Under the pieces are notes generated by a model. It was not told where the DNA came from and did not search any database. It saw only the letters and a program-made list of their open reading frames with translations. Position numbers and translations under genes: made by a program. Shown here in pieces: positions 28,401 through 41,000 of a DNA stretch of 64,000 nucleotides (position 1 is its first letter; each line of letters begins with the position of its first letter). The DNA is from Effrenium voratum. Taxonomy: Eukaryota > Sar > Dinophyceae > Suessiales > Symbiodiniaceae. The stretch lies in assembly GCA_963377175.1 (NCBI GenBank), contig CAUJNA010000846.1, positions 445,983 to 509,982 of the forward strand, read 5' to 3'.

Positions 28401-31400
28401 TTTACTTGCAAAACACAATGTAAAAATCCCGTGGTTGGTGGTTGGTTTACTTACCAACCCACCGCAACTGAAGGCCTGAAAAACAAAACATCCTAGATAG
28501 CCACGTCTTTCTACTTTTCTCGGTCACTGTTGCGATCGGTTTTTTCGGGGTAATGTGCATGGGCAAAACAAAAAGCACCATCCAGGCTAGTTTTCGCCCG
28601 GCGGGATCGGTTTTTTCGGGGTAGAGCGCATGGGAGAAAAAAAAAGAAGCACTGGCGATCCACCGGATGGTTTTCGCCTGGCGGGTGAATTCTGAGCTCT
28701 GACGCGCCAGCGCCAGATTCCCTGCCTGGCAGGTGGCGGACCTGCGCTCTTGGAGCAACAGCCCTCGCTCGCCGAAGTAGTCCCACCTGGCGGTTGGGGA
28801 ATTCGGCTGGGGGAAATCGGGGGGGATAGGGGGGGAGGGGGTTGGGGGGGTTGGGGGGGTTGGGGGGGTTGGGGGGGTTGGGAAATCGGGGGGGATAGGG
28901 GGGGAGGGGGGGGGGGATGCGGGGGGGGCAACAAAAAACGAGACCCAACGGCTGTTGTCCAGGTTGGACTGCAACTTTGTGGGAAGGTAGCTTCCGACTC
29001 CAATCGGTGGTTCGGAGGTTGGGGAGTGGGGCACCCCATCTGTTTTTAGAAGCAGAGGTTCAAATCCGACCAATCCAAACCAAGAATTATATAAGCCTTT
29101 GACAAGTGCACCGACAGTTACCACGACCATGTCCATGTGGCTTTCCCTCAAAACATTACAGGGCGGGAAAGGACTACCTGGAGTCTCCATGACCCTTTCA
29201 AAATGGGGTCATGACCCAAAATACAGGGGTTAAAAGTTATGGACCCACTTTTTAAAAGGGTCAGAAGGAGACTCCAGGTAACAACGTAAGGAACACGAGG
29301 TCAAGACCCCCTCCCCCAGGCGCGCATCTGGATCCAAAGCCTTGCCTGGTAAAGTCCATGCAAGTCCGGCCATTTTTCAGACCGGAAAGCCCGAGATTCG
29401 TTTCGTTCCAAACAGGGTCGCCGAGTTTCCGAAAACAACATACAAACAGCAACAACAAGTCGACCAATGTCTAGGTCCTCCAGTAGAGAGGTTAGAATAA
29501 TACCTTTGTTTTCCTGTAGTCTATGTTAGTAGGGGAACCGACTCTCCCCACCACAAAAGAAACGGTAACAGCTGGCACCAATCTCTGGGGGACCTGGTAT
29601 AAGCAGGTTTCACTGAAGCCCGCCACTTTGGGAGCTCCGATGGGTGAAGTTGCTCGATATCGGAGCCTCCGCCTGGCCCACGAGCGCGCCGCGCCTCCCC
29701 AAGGTTCGGAGCACCTTGTTGTCCTTGCGGACCTGAAGACAAGTGACTGAGTTGTTGAGTGACCCTGGAAAAAAAGGAACCCTTTTTTGGGAAGACCATT
29801 TTAGTGGGGCGGCCACCAACAAAAAAAGAGAAATAATTGGACCCGCTGGACAACTGAGGTGAATGTCCGTGAGAAAGAATGGCACTGCTTTCTAAACTAC
29901 TCCCGCCTCCGATCCCCCAGAAGGTATTTCTTCACTTCTGTTGACTTGTTTGGTAAAACTACCACTCCAACTCAAAGATCCGAGGCGATTCTTCACTTCT
30001 GCTAAGTGGTAAAGCTACCACTCAACTGAAAGCCTCTGAAACTTGAGAGTCTTTGTGCTCAACTTGCTCAAACAAATTGACCTCTCCGATCGAGCGCCGG
30101 GAAAGGAAGCCAAGCTTCTTGTCCGATTTTGGCCCCCCCAAAAAGCCGTCTCAGGTCTTGGGAACTCGGACAGAGTTCACGGGACACCCTCCCAAAAGAT
30201 TCGAGGGATCCGAAGCTCAGGAAATCAAAATCGGTTGGAAACGGATCCGGTTGAAAAGAAACATGGTTTAAAAGAACGGAAAAGGAATCAACCCCTATGG
30301 CGCCAAAAACACAGAAACCCAAAGAACAGGAGGCTCACGAAAGGGCTTCCTAAAGCGGCCATCTTTGAATGCAAACCACTAAGAGTTCACCAAAGGAAGG
30401 CTAGGGCCCTGAGAACTCTTTCACCAAAGGAAGCACACTGAAAGTCTCAGAGGCCAAGCTGCAAACTGGTGCCCGAATAAGCGCGCGACAGCAGGCAGCA
30501 GCTTCATTAACCACCCGACGGATCTTCAAACAAAAGACTCTGAACACAGATTTTCTCCGGGTTGATTCCCCGCTGTTCAAAACCAGCCATTTTGCTGCTT
30601 TTGGGGCCTGACCCCCTAACAGGAAAACGCCGCGCACAAAGGTTGCACTGAGCGAGTCGCAAAGACAAAGACAAAAAAGTGGCGTAGCATCCCAAGCTGG
30701 TAACAAAGTCCCAACCTGGTGGCTGTGGCTCAAAAAACCGGAATCCCAAAATGGGTTGCCCGATCGGTAAGTGGAAACATGGGTACCAAAACCTGCGGTT
30801 TGCCCCTCCTGTTTAAATTTGACCCACACGCTGGTAACAAAGTCCCCTGGTCAGAAGTGCAGCCGCTCCATTTCACCAAGATGCGACTGGTTTCATTTTG
30901 GCCTGAGGCTGTCACCACAACCGTGCCCCGCTGGATCAAGTAGAAATGCCTCGCCAGGCTTTTTGGCCGGAGATGGCCCAAAACAGTTCAACCGGCCTCA
31001 AAAATGACTGGCTCACTTCATGAGTGAAGTGGCCAAAGAAAGTCCAAAGTTTCTATTTAGCACTAAAATAACTAGGTCCTCCAGTAGAGAGGTTAGAATA
31101 AGGGTACTCTTTTTCTGTAGTCGATTTTAGTAGGGGAACCCTCACCCAAAAAAGAAACGGTAAAAGGGCACCTAGCTGGGGGACCTAGACTACAATGGTC
31201 CAAGCCCATGTTAGTGGCCAAAGTCCCCGAACGCCATCAAGTTGCCCTGGCACAAGGGCAAGAAAATTGGTCCCCGCGGACATCGTAAAACACAAAGAAC
31301 ATCGAACTCACTTCTAGGGGATGGTTCCCCTTAAATATCCGTTTGCCTTCCCCTTAAAACCAACAGGAGGTTCCCTGAAAAAGACACACCATTCCAGGGC

Positions 31401-34400
31401 TTGGTTCCTTGTCCATTCTTTTCAACCCTCATTATTTTCAAAAGCCGGATCCGTTTCCCGCGCTTTTGATGGTTTCCTGAAAAGGATCCCTGGAAAGAAT
31501 GGGGAAGGCAGCCCTAGATTACTGTCACCCTTGGGGTGTGGTCATCCTGAGTCTCAAATGGGTATGGGTCAAAATTAAGCCACCAGGGGACCGCAGATTG
31601 TAGTCCATGTTTCCATTTACCAGGGTTCCATTTTGGGTAACTATCTCTGACCCACAGCCAAATCAACTCTGGCAAACTTAACAGTCAGCTTGACTCTTGG
31701 AACATGGTCCAGGCCCAGAACCATGTCAAAGTTAAATAGACGTCGAAGGCACCCTGTATGGTTGGGACCGTGCGTTGCTAACCTTCACTTACCCGGGTTT
31801 TGATTCTGGCTGACCTAAAACTATCTAGGCGGTGATGTCAGAAGCAGTTGTGGTGAGAGCCGCTCCAAACACGTCATGATCTCGTCAACCTACCAGTGAA
31901 CGGCACTTCTGGGGCAAGCGGCCTTTCCGTGCTCCCAATCTGTTCAAGCAACCATGGGCGAAACAAGCCCGCCCGCGCTTGCCCTGCTTGGTTGATATCT
32001 TGCCAGCCTCGGCAACCGAATTTAATGAGGGGCCACCCCTCCCAATTCCTTTATGGGACGGCAAGATCGGACCGCCCTTTCCACAACTTTCAGAAGACTT
32101 TGATCAGAATCCCTTGCTCTCACATCCTGAGTGGATTGGCCAAACAAAAGACTGTTTGGTTGCCACGAAAATACCAAGCCCAAAAAGTGTCTCAAGTCCG
32201 AAACGGAACTCCACAAGTGGGTCCATCAGGATCTTCCTACCAAACCTTTCCTCTTGAACCAGAATCGCCATTTGGCTTTTCCATCCTATGACTCGGGATC
32301 AAAACCCATCGGCATTAAAATGGTCGTAATCCCAACACCCATGCAACGAATATCAAAAAAGGTGGCGAAGGCATCCAGATAGTCCCTTAAGAAAATCAGA
32401 AAACGTGGCGAAGGCATCCAACAATTTCAAGGAAATCGTCCCTTATCCTTCACTTACCCGGAGGCTCCATGACCCTTTAAAAATGGGTCCATGACCCCTT
32501 TATTTTGGGTAATGACCAACCATTTTTAGGGTCATGGAGACTCCAGGTACCCGCATTTTGATTGCGCCTACGGGCAGAAACGGCTCGCAACCGGGGGATT
32601 CTGTTCGACGTAAAGCCTTCAGCAGGGCTGCCAATTCGTGAAGTCATTGTTCAGGTGTGCACGGAGGGGATTTCGGTGAGAGCGAAGTCTCAAGATAATA
32701 TTCACTTCCTGGGAGTGGCCAACAAAAAGTTTTGAAACTTGTCATTTATCACTAAAATGGTCTAGGCCCAAAAAGTTTTAAAGTCCAGGAACTCAGGAAG
32801 TGAGAAGAGGGTAATGTGTGGGCTTACTTACACCACATTCGCTGATCCTAAACAACTGCTGTCTCGATGTTTTCACCACTCCACCATGTGGGCGCCGCTC
32901 GGCTGAAACTTCGACAGGTTTTGGGCGCCAGACGTGACGTCTCTGCTGCAGCGAAACGCGAGTCCAAGACAACGCTCTTGAAGCAATCCACTTTGCAACA
33001 TATACTCAGCTTGGCGCAATGCTGCAGTATGGAGAGCAATCTCCAATATCAGTGCCGGAGTCGGGAATGGTCACGCTTTCCAATGAGCTACAGCCTTCGA
33101 AGGCGCCGCATCCAATCCTAGTCACGGAGAGACAGAATGGTCACGCTTGTCCATAAGCTGCAAATTTGAAAGGCAGCTGCACAACTCTCTGTCACGGAGT
33201 TGGGAATGATCACGTTTGTCAATGACCTGCAACCTTGAAAGGCCCAATCTCCAATATCAGTGACGGAGTCGGGAATGGTCACGCTTGCCAATGAGCTGCA
33301 ATCTGAAAAGGCCTGATCTCCAATATTGGTGACGGAGTCGGGAATGGTCACGCTTGCCCATGAGCTGCAACCTTGAAAGGCACGTGCACGAATCTCAGTC
33401 ACGGAGTCGGGAATGGTCACGCTTGCCAATGAGCTGCAACCTTGAAAGGCACCTGCACGAATCTCTGTCACGGAGTTGGGAGTGGTCACGTTTGTCAATA
33501 AGCTTGCAACCTTGAAAGGCACCTGCACGAATCTCAGTCAAGGAAAGTCGGAAAGGGTCACGATTGTCAATGAGCTGCAGCCTTGAAAGGCACCTGCACG
33601 AATCTCTGTCACGGAGTTGGGAGTGGTCACGTTTGTCAATGAGCTGCAACATTAAAAGGCGCCTGCACGAATCTCAGTCAAGGAGAGTCGGAAAGGGTCA
33701 CGATTGTCAATGAGCTGCAGCCTTGAAAGGCACCTGCACAAATCTCTGTCACGGAGTTGGGAATGATCACGTTTGTCAATGACCTGCAACCTTGAAAGGC
33801 CCAATCTCCAATATCAGTGACGGAGTCGGGAATGGTCACGCTTGCCAATGAGCTGCAATCTGAAAAGGCCTCATCTCCAATATTGGTGACGGAGTCGGGA
33901 ATGGTCACGCTTGCCAATGAGCTGCAACCTTGAAAGGCAGCTGCACGAATCTCAGTCACGGAGTTGGGAATGGTCACGCGTGCCAATGAGCTGCAACCTT
34001 GAAAGGCATCTTCCCGAATCTCAGTCACGGAGGTGGGGATGCCCACGCTTGGCAACGAGCAGCAACCTTCAAAGGCAGCTTCTCCAATTTCATCAACGGA
34101 GTCGGGAATGGTCGCGTTTGCCAATGAGCTGCAACCTGCAAAGGCCCAATCTCCAACATCAGTGACGGAGTTGGGAATGGTCACGCTTGCCAATGAGCTG
34201 CAACCTCGAAAGGCACGTGCACGAATCTCAGTCACGGAGTCGGGAATGGTCACGCTTACCAATGAGCTGCAACCTGCAAAGGTCCCTTTTCCAATATCAG
34301 TGACGGACTTGGGAATGGTCACGCTTGCCAATGAGCTGCAACCTTCAAAGGCCCAATCTCCAATATCAGTGACGGAGTCGGGAATGGTCACGCTTGCCAA

Positions 34401-37400
34401 TGAGCTGCAATATGAAAAGGCCTGATCTCCAATATTGGTGACGGAGTCGGGAATGGTCACGCTTGCCAATGAGCTGCAACCTTCAAAGGCCCAATCTCCA
34501 ATATCACTGACGGAGTCGGGAATGGTCACGCTTGCCAATGAGCTGCAACCTTGAAAGGCACGTGCACGAATCTCAGTCACGGAGTCGGGAATGGTCACGC
34601 TTGCCAATGAGCTGCAACCTTGAAAGGCCCAATCTCCAATATCAGTGACGGAGTCGGGAATGGTCATGCTTGTCAATGAGCTGCAACCTGCAAAGGCCCA
34701 ATCTCCAATTTCAGTGACGGAGTTGGGAATGGTCAGGCTTGCCAATGAGCTGCAACCTTGAAAGGCACGTGCACGAATCTCAGTCACGGAGTCGGGAATG
34801 GTCACGCTTGCCAATGAGCTGCAGCAAAAGAATGCATCACCCTCAATCGCAATCGCGTCGCTGGGAATTTCCACCACAAACAAGTCTTCCACCTTGCAGC
34901 CGGAGGCTTGGAAGCTTGAGCACACTACCGGCTGGATGCTCAAAAAAGCCAGGACTTCTGTACCTGAAATGGCCTCTAACACCAGCTCATCTTTGTTCAA
35001 AAGGGGCTTGTCTCCAACAACCACTTCCACCGAGCTCATGTTGCGCTTTGACTCATCAGCGCAGGGCAACCACCCGTGCAGCTTCCTCTTGAACTCACCA
35101 ACAGTCATGTCTGTCGACACTTGAAACGCGTCAGCTTGTGCCGACAGCTGTCGCACCCTAATTTCTCTTGCCACAGAATTCTTGGCGAGCTCTCGCCGAG
35201 GACACAAGGCTTGCCCTTGACCCATGCCCCAAGAGGCTTCCAAGCGACCTGCGAATGGCCACACCCTGTCTGCAGAGGCAAGCGGTGACACAATGCGGTG
35301 GAGGCCTCAAAATGTCGATATCTGGGTGAATATTTGACTGGCCCAAACTTACCACCTACGGAAACCTGCCTTTGGCCACAGCAAAGTCTCATCCCTACCG
35401 AGCCTTAGCTTGACGAAAAGGCTGGGCGGGAGAGCAGGGATCCTTACATCATACACCTGAACATTGCCTTGTAAATGGTGGTTTCCCTTTATTTATTTTG
35501 GTGGAAAAAGCCATGTTTCAAATGGGCAAAATGGAGATCTTTCAAGGGGCCCTGGCTCGTGGCCAAGACGTCTTGACCCAAAGAGCTACGCTAAAAGTAA
35601 TACTGCGGATGGCCGAAATCCATTTCGCACCACTTTAAAACCATGGGAAACCAAAATGTGTTGGTATTTACAGCAGAATCATCATTCCAGGGTTTCTTAG
35701 GTGGTGCAGGATCTTGTCCATCCACAGTACTTTCCGACTCTATTACAAATATCTAGCTGGCTGGTGATTAGAAACCTGCATTTTGTAACCCTTTGCTTCT
35801 TGGTAAAGTGGCTTTTCCAGCCATCCCCTGCTCCTTTGCGATCCCTTTCTTCGCCCAGTCAGTATGATACCCTAAAACAGACCACAGAAACCTGGGCTGC
35901 CGACAGATCCCCTGCTAAAAGTGAATGAATGACTTTTAGTGGGGTAAATGGAAACATGCCACTAAACCCTAATGGCTGCGAACCACCAAGAAACCTTCGG
36001 AACTATTCACATCAGAAAAGCAAGCATCTCTTCCCATGGGGACTGCTTGGAGCAACGTGCTGCACGAACCCAACAGCTTCCAAAAAGTTCTGCAAATAAT
36101 AATACACCTGGTAAAAATGGTGTCATTACCCAACGTAAAGGGGTCATGGACCCATTTTTCAAGGGTCCTTAGGGAGACTCCAGGCACGCGCTTGGCAAGG
36201 GGTGGGCCAGGGACCCTCCATGGTAAACTGGCCTGTCCTCAGATCCCCCGCTAAAAGTTTAACTTCTAGTGGGTTAAATGGAAATCCCCACTAGACACTA
36301 AAAGGCTAAAAAGCTAAGTGGGAGCCACCAAGTAAACCTTCCTTTGGGGTTCCCTCTCCGCTCCCGTCCGCTCCAACCTGAAAAGGGTCGCCCCTCAAAC
36401 CCCTGACGAACTGCGCCTTCGGTCTCTCAGGTGCCCCTGCCCTAAGTCCTCCAATAAAAAGGAGGTTCGAATAAGGGTGCCCGATTTTTTTGGTTTTGTC
36501 TATTTTAGTAGGGGAACCGAATCTCCCAACCCAACAAAAGGGGATAAAAAGGGCACCAATTGCTGGGGGACCTTGCTTGCCCATCTCAGTTCGCAACTCC
36601 TCTTGCTAGTGCTCGTTCAATGAGGGAATGAACTTGGGGGTCACCCTAAGGCGAAATTCGGAAAGATCGCGCCGTTCAGAAACTAGGGTTGAAACCATCA
36701 CGTGCGTTGGTGTTTACAGGGGAAGCCTCCTTCCAGGGTTTCTTAGGTGGTGCGAAATGGATTTCGTCCATCCACAGTTTCCTCAAGGCATTTTCAGCCT
36801 AGAATCATCCCCCTGAACATGAACATGCAGCCCCAAGAAGGTGTTCGCCAGATTTGCCAAAATGAAGTTTTCTCCAGAGTCCAGAAATGACAGCTTGTTC
36901 CGTTCTTCTGTGCATAGAAGCAGTATACACCTCTGCAAATGAAGAAAACGGTGATTTCATTAATTTAGCACTCTTTAGATACTAACAGAAACATGTACCT
37001 ACTGTACTGGTAGTTCATTTGGGGACCGGAATAAGCGCTCCATTCACCATGGGGTGAGCTCGCGTCCCCCTCTTGCAAAGTCGCGATTTCACTTGCCCAT
37101 CCATTGGCGTGGAAACAACCAAATCCAAGCAAGTGAGACGTTGAAGGTCAACAAAAGAGAACAAAGCTGGGCACTTGGGGAACCCCGTAATAAGTGGGTT
37201 ATAGCTCAAGTGGCTAGCCACTTACTAACTTGGACGAGCACCCAAGCACCCGTCGCAGGTTCTCAGCAGGGAATGAGCTTACAGTTTCCTTTGGGGGGAG
37301 CCATTGGTTCATTCCCAACACCTGTTGATTCCTTAGAATCAGCAAGAATAGCGAGTGGCCCCCCGACGGACGTCCCTCCCCGCGCTCCTGCCCCCCGGCC

Positions 37401-38042
37401 CCCCAAACCCCTGTGCCTAGCCGGGTCGTCCTGTTGGACAATAATCTCTCCGGCCTGCGGGAAACACAAAGTCTGCAGATCTGCCCTTCGCGTAGTGCCC
37501 TAAAGGGTACCTGGAAACTCAAAGGTACTTTGAAAATGCGACATTACTCCAAAGTGCATGTTAGGACCAACAAATTTTCTGGTATTTTGAGAGTCCAGGC
37601 ACATATCAGTGGCAAACATGTGTGGCATCTTTGTTGAGCCGGGAACTGATTCCGTTGCAAACAAGACACTTGAACATTCAAGCCAGCAGCCTCCTTTGAA
37701 GCCCCAAGTGGTACAAGTAGCCAACCGTTTTTGAGGGACCCTTTCTGTGCTGGTGCAAAGAGAATTCAAGGCTAAAACCTATCTTGTTTGAGACCCCTGA
37801 TTTTGACAAGCCATACCCAGCAGTTCTCAGCGAGGCTTGTTTTTTGCCTGAGTCGTCGTAGGCGGCCCTGTGTAAAATTGTCATTTTGCAACTTCTTCTG
37901 CGGGGGAGGGGGGGGGGGTTGGGGGGGGGTTCGGGGGGGTGTTACCGTTCGGGCCACATGCAGTTGCACGCACAAACACACAGCCCTGTGCACACAGGTG
38001 GAGACCGCACCGGGGCCCTAAGGCGCGCGTGCACACACACAC

Positions 38043-38093
<51 letters not shown>

Positions 38094-41000
38094 TAGAGCG
38101 AGGCGCACTCGCTGTCAAATCGCACATGCCATGAAAGCAACAACCAATCAAAGGACATCACGAATCAACAAAGCAAACAGCAACACCGGGTCAACAGGTG
38201 CAACAAGAAAGGTCGGCAGGCGTGGCCAAGCTTGCATATAACCAGATCAAAGGCGTCTTCGTTGGTAGCGGGCCCAAATGATCTGCCGCTACCCCCTGCA
38301 GTGAGAAAAGTTTGCGTCGTGGTCCACACGGCGCTCACACACACACACACACACACACCCACACCCACACCCACACCCACACCCACACCCACACCCACAC
38401 CCACACCCACACCCACACCCACACCCACACCCACACCCCCACGCACGCACGCTCGCACGCACGCGCGCGCGCGCACTAATTACACAGTTTGCATGATGGG
38501 ACCTTTGCAGTCTATGTTGTTTTCGCTGCAACTGCCACTCTCGAACAGCAGCCAGATCCATGGCATCACCGTCTACCCCTCCATGTAGGCGGCGAACCAC
38601 CGCATTTGGGAGTCTGTGTTCTCGAGCATGTTCCGGTATAACACAGCGGGCTGTCTGCGGAGTGCTGTTGGCTTGCTGCCGCGACTTTTGGCCGTGGTTT
38701 GTTTTGCTGCTGGTTCCACAACAAACAAATCAACACATAGTGTTTGTCGGCGTGTTTTTCGGGCGTCTGATTTTGCAACGCTCTTTCCCAGTGGGGCATC
38801 AACTTTGAGTCACTAAAATACAGGAATTACCAATGACTCCTGGCTTTGCGATAAAACTGGAGTGTGAAGCGCGTGTGCCAGGCGTGGGGCATTCAGCCAT
38901 TTTGCTGTGTTGCCGCTTTTTAACGACCAAATCGCGCGGGGCCACGAACAACGACTTAGCCTTGTTTTTGGCAGGCGTTGGTTGCCAAAACTAATTACCT
39001 GGCGCGCCGAATCTACTTACCACTATCAAAGCCATCCCTCCCCCCCCCCCCCGTTGGCAAGGAGAACACCCCCCCAGAAACCACTTTGACCCCCCAGAAA
39101 TCGTCAAAAACTACAAACGGCCCCTAAGGGATCCTCATGGGCGAGCACGTGCCCTTGCATGGGCGAGCGTGTCCACCATGGCGATGTTTAATGTGCTTAT
39201 GTAATATCTACCTGGAGTCTCCCTAAGGACCCTTGAAAAATGGTTTGTCATGACCCAAAATAAAGAGGTCATGGATCCATTTTAAAGGGTCATGGAGACT
39301 CCAGGTAGGGTTTATTCCAGATGCTCCCATGGATTCCCTGGAATGTGCGCAATTGGAATCCACAGCATCTAAGTCTAGTAGTCTACCTGGAGTCTCCATG
39401 ACCCTTTGAAGATGGGTCCATGACCCCTTTACTTTGGGTCATGACCCCATTTTTGATGGGTCATGGAGACTCCAGGTAGTAGTCGGAGAACTGGAACTAG
39501 CTCGCGAACTGGTTTTCCGTGGATCCCCGGGCTTTGGCGTGTCTGGTCCATATTGAGGAAACCTCAAAATACAACTGTGAATGGATGACAACTTGCAAAC
39601 CATGGTTTGTTGGTATTTAGCGGGATTTTGTCCATCCCCTGCTATGAACCTCTAGTTTATGGGTCAATGAACCATTGACTGTGGCTCAAGTATGTCCACC
39701 CAGCCACCATATGGGTCACAAAAGGGCAATGGTTCATGTCTATACGTAAAATGCATATATGTGATAATTTGTATTTCCTCAGTACCTGAATTCTCCTTCT
39801 GACTCTTTAATCATGGGTCCTCTTTACCCCTTTTGGGCAACGACCCCATCTTCAAAGGGTCCCTAAGAAGGAGACTCCAGGTAGACCTCAGCAGGGCCAG
39901 AAGCGCAGACTGCGCCCCGAAAAAAACGAGGCGATCCCGGCTCAGCCGCCGGCCGCGAAAATCTGCTGCTCGAGCTCTCGCACGGTCCGGTCGATGTGCT
40001 CCTGGCACAGGCTTTCTGGATGTCGGGGTTGCTAGTCCTCCATTTGCGTTTTCGCCCCCTGGAGAAACAAATCCAATAGTGATAAATCCCCTGTAAAACC
40101 AACAAGGGAAAATTGACAAAAGTATTCATTTCAGCAAATGGAAGTAGTTGGTTGCTGTTGAGTTTGACCTTTAATCAACCTTAAACTCTTTGGGTAGAAA
40201 TAATGGTTCCCCACCAACTAGCAAACTCAATCTGATTCCATGTACCAAGCAAGCAAAGGGTATCCCACCCTTTAACCAGACGAAACATAGCGGCCAAGTT
40301 GGTAAGTGGACAGAAACCTGGGATATTTAACCCACTCATACTGTGGATGGTTGCGAAATCCATTTCGCACCACCTAAGAAACCCTGGTTTCTGATGATTC
40401 TCCTGTAAATACCAACAAATTGTGGTTTCCCATGGTTTCAAAGTGGTGCAGGATTTCGTCCATCCACAGTAAGTCCCACGAGTGGAGCTGGCCTGGTTGT
40501 ACATTGGTTACAGCCCCGGTTACTCGTCACAGACTAACTTGGCGAATCGAACACCCAAGATACTTCTACTAGGTCCTCCAGTAGAGAGGTTAGAATAAGG
40601 GTGCCCTTTTTTTCTAGTCTATTGTAGTAGGGGAACCCTCCCCCAAAAAAGAAACGGTAAAAGTTGGCACCCATCGCTGCGGGACCTAGGTGGGATCGAT
40701 CTCGGCCAACCTGCTCCCCGAGATTCTCTGCAGGAAGCCGACTGGGAGCTAGGTAAGAGTCGCTTTGAAGAAAAGGTCCTTTGCGGGTAAACCAAATGTG
40801 TCACAAGTAAACAGCGTTCCTTTGGTTCGTTTTTTTTTCATTCTGGAAAAAATCATCGCTTCTTCCCAGCGGGCAACGGCAACCGTGTCATGCAAAACGT
40901 CAGTCTTGTCAATCAAGCATCGCCAACAAGACACAAATATCCGCCCATTTGGGGACACGCCCCTAATTTGGGGGGCTTCAAACTAAATGGTACCCTTCCT

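Noticed and set aside
28447..29190. 247-codon minus ORF
   Set aside because: Only its [15 protein letters not shown] part is coding (kinase exon 6); the rest is intron and G/C-rich repeat.
31861..31889. Minus-strand segment VDEIMTCLE with AG|G and GC signals, like a CNB helix
   Set aside because: Inserting it between exons 3 and 4 breaks phase, while exon 3 joins exon 4 perfectly without it ([11 protein letters not shown]).
38165..38600. Thr/Pro and Cys/Gly/Val ORFs on both strands
   Set aside because: Translation of (ACACCC)n and (CA)n repeats.
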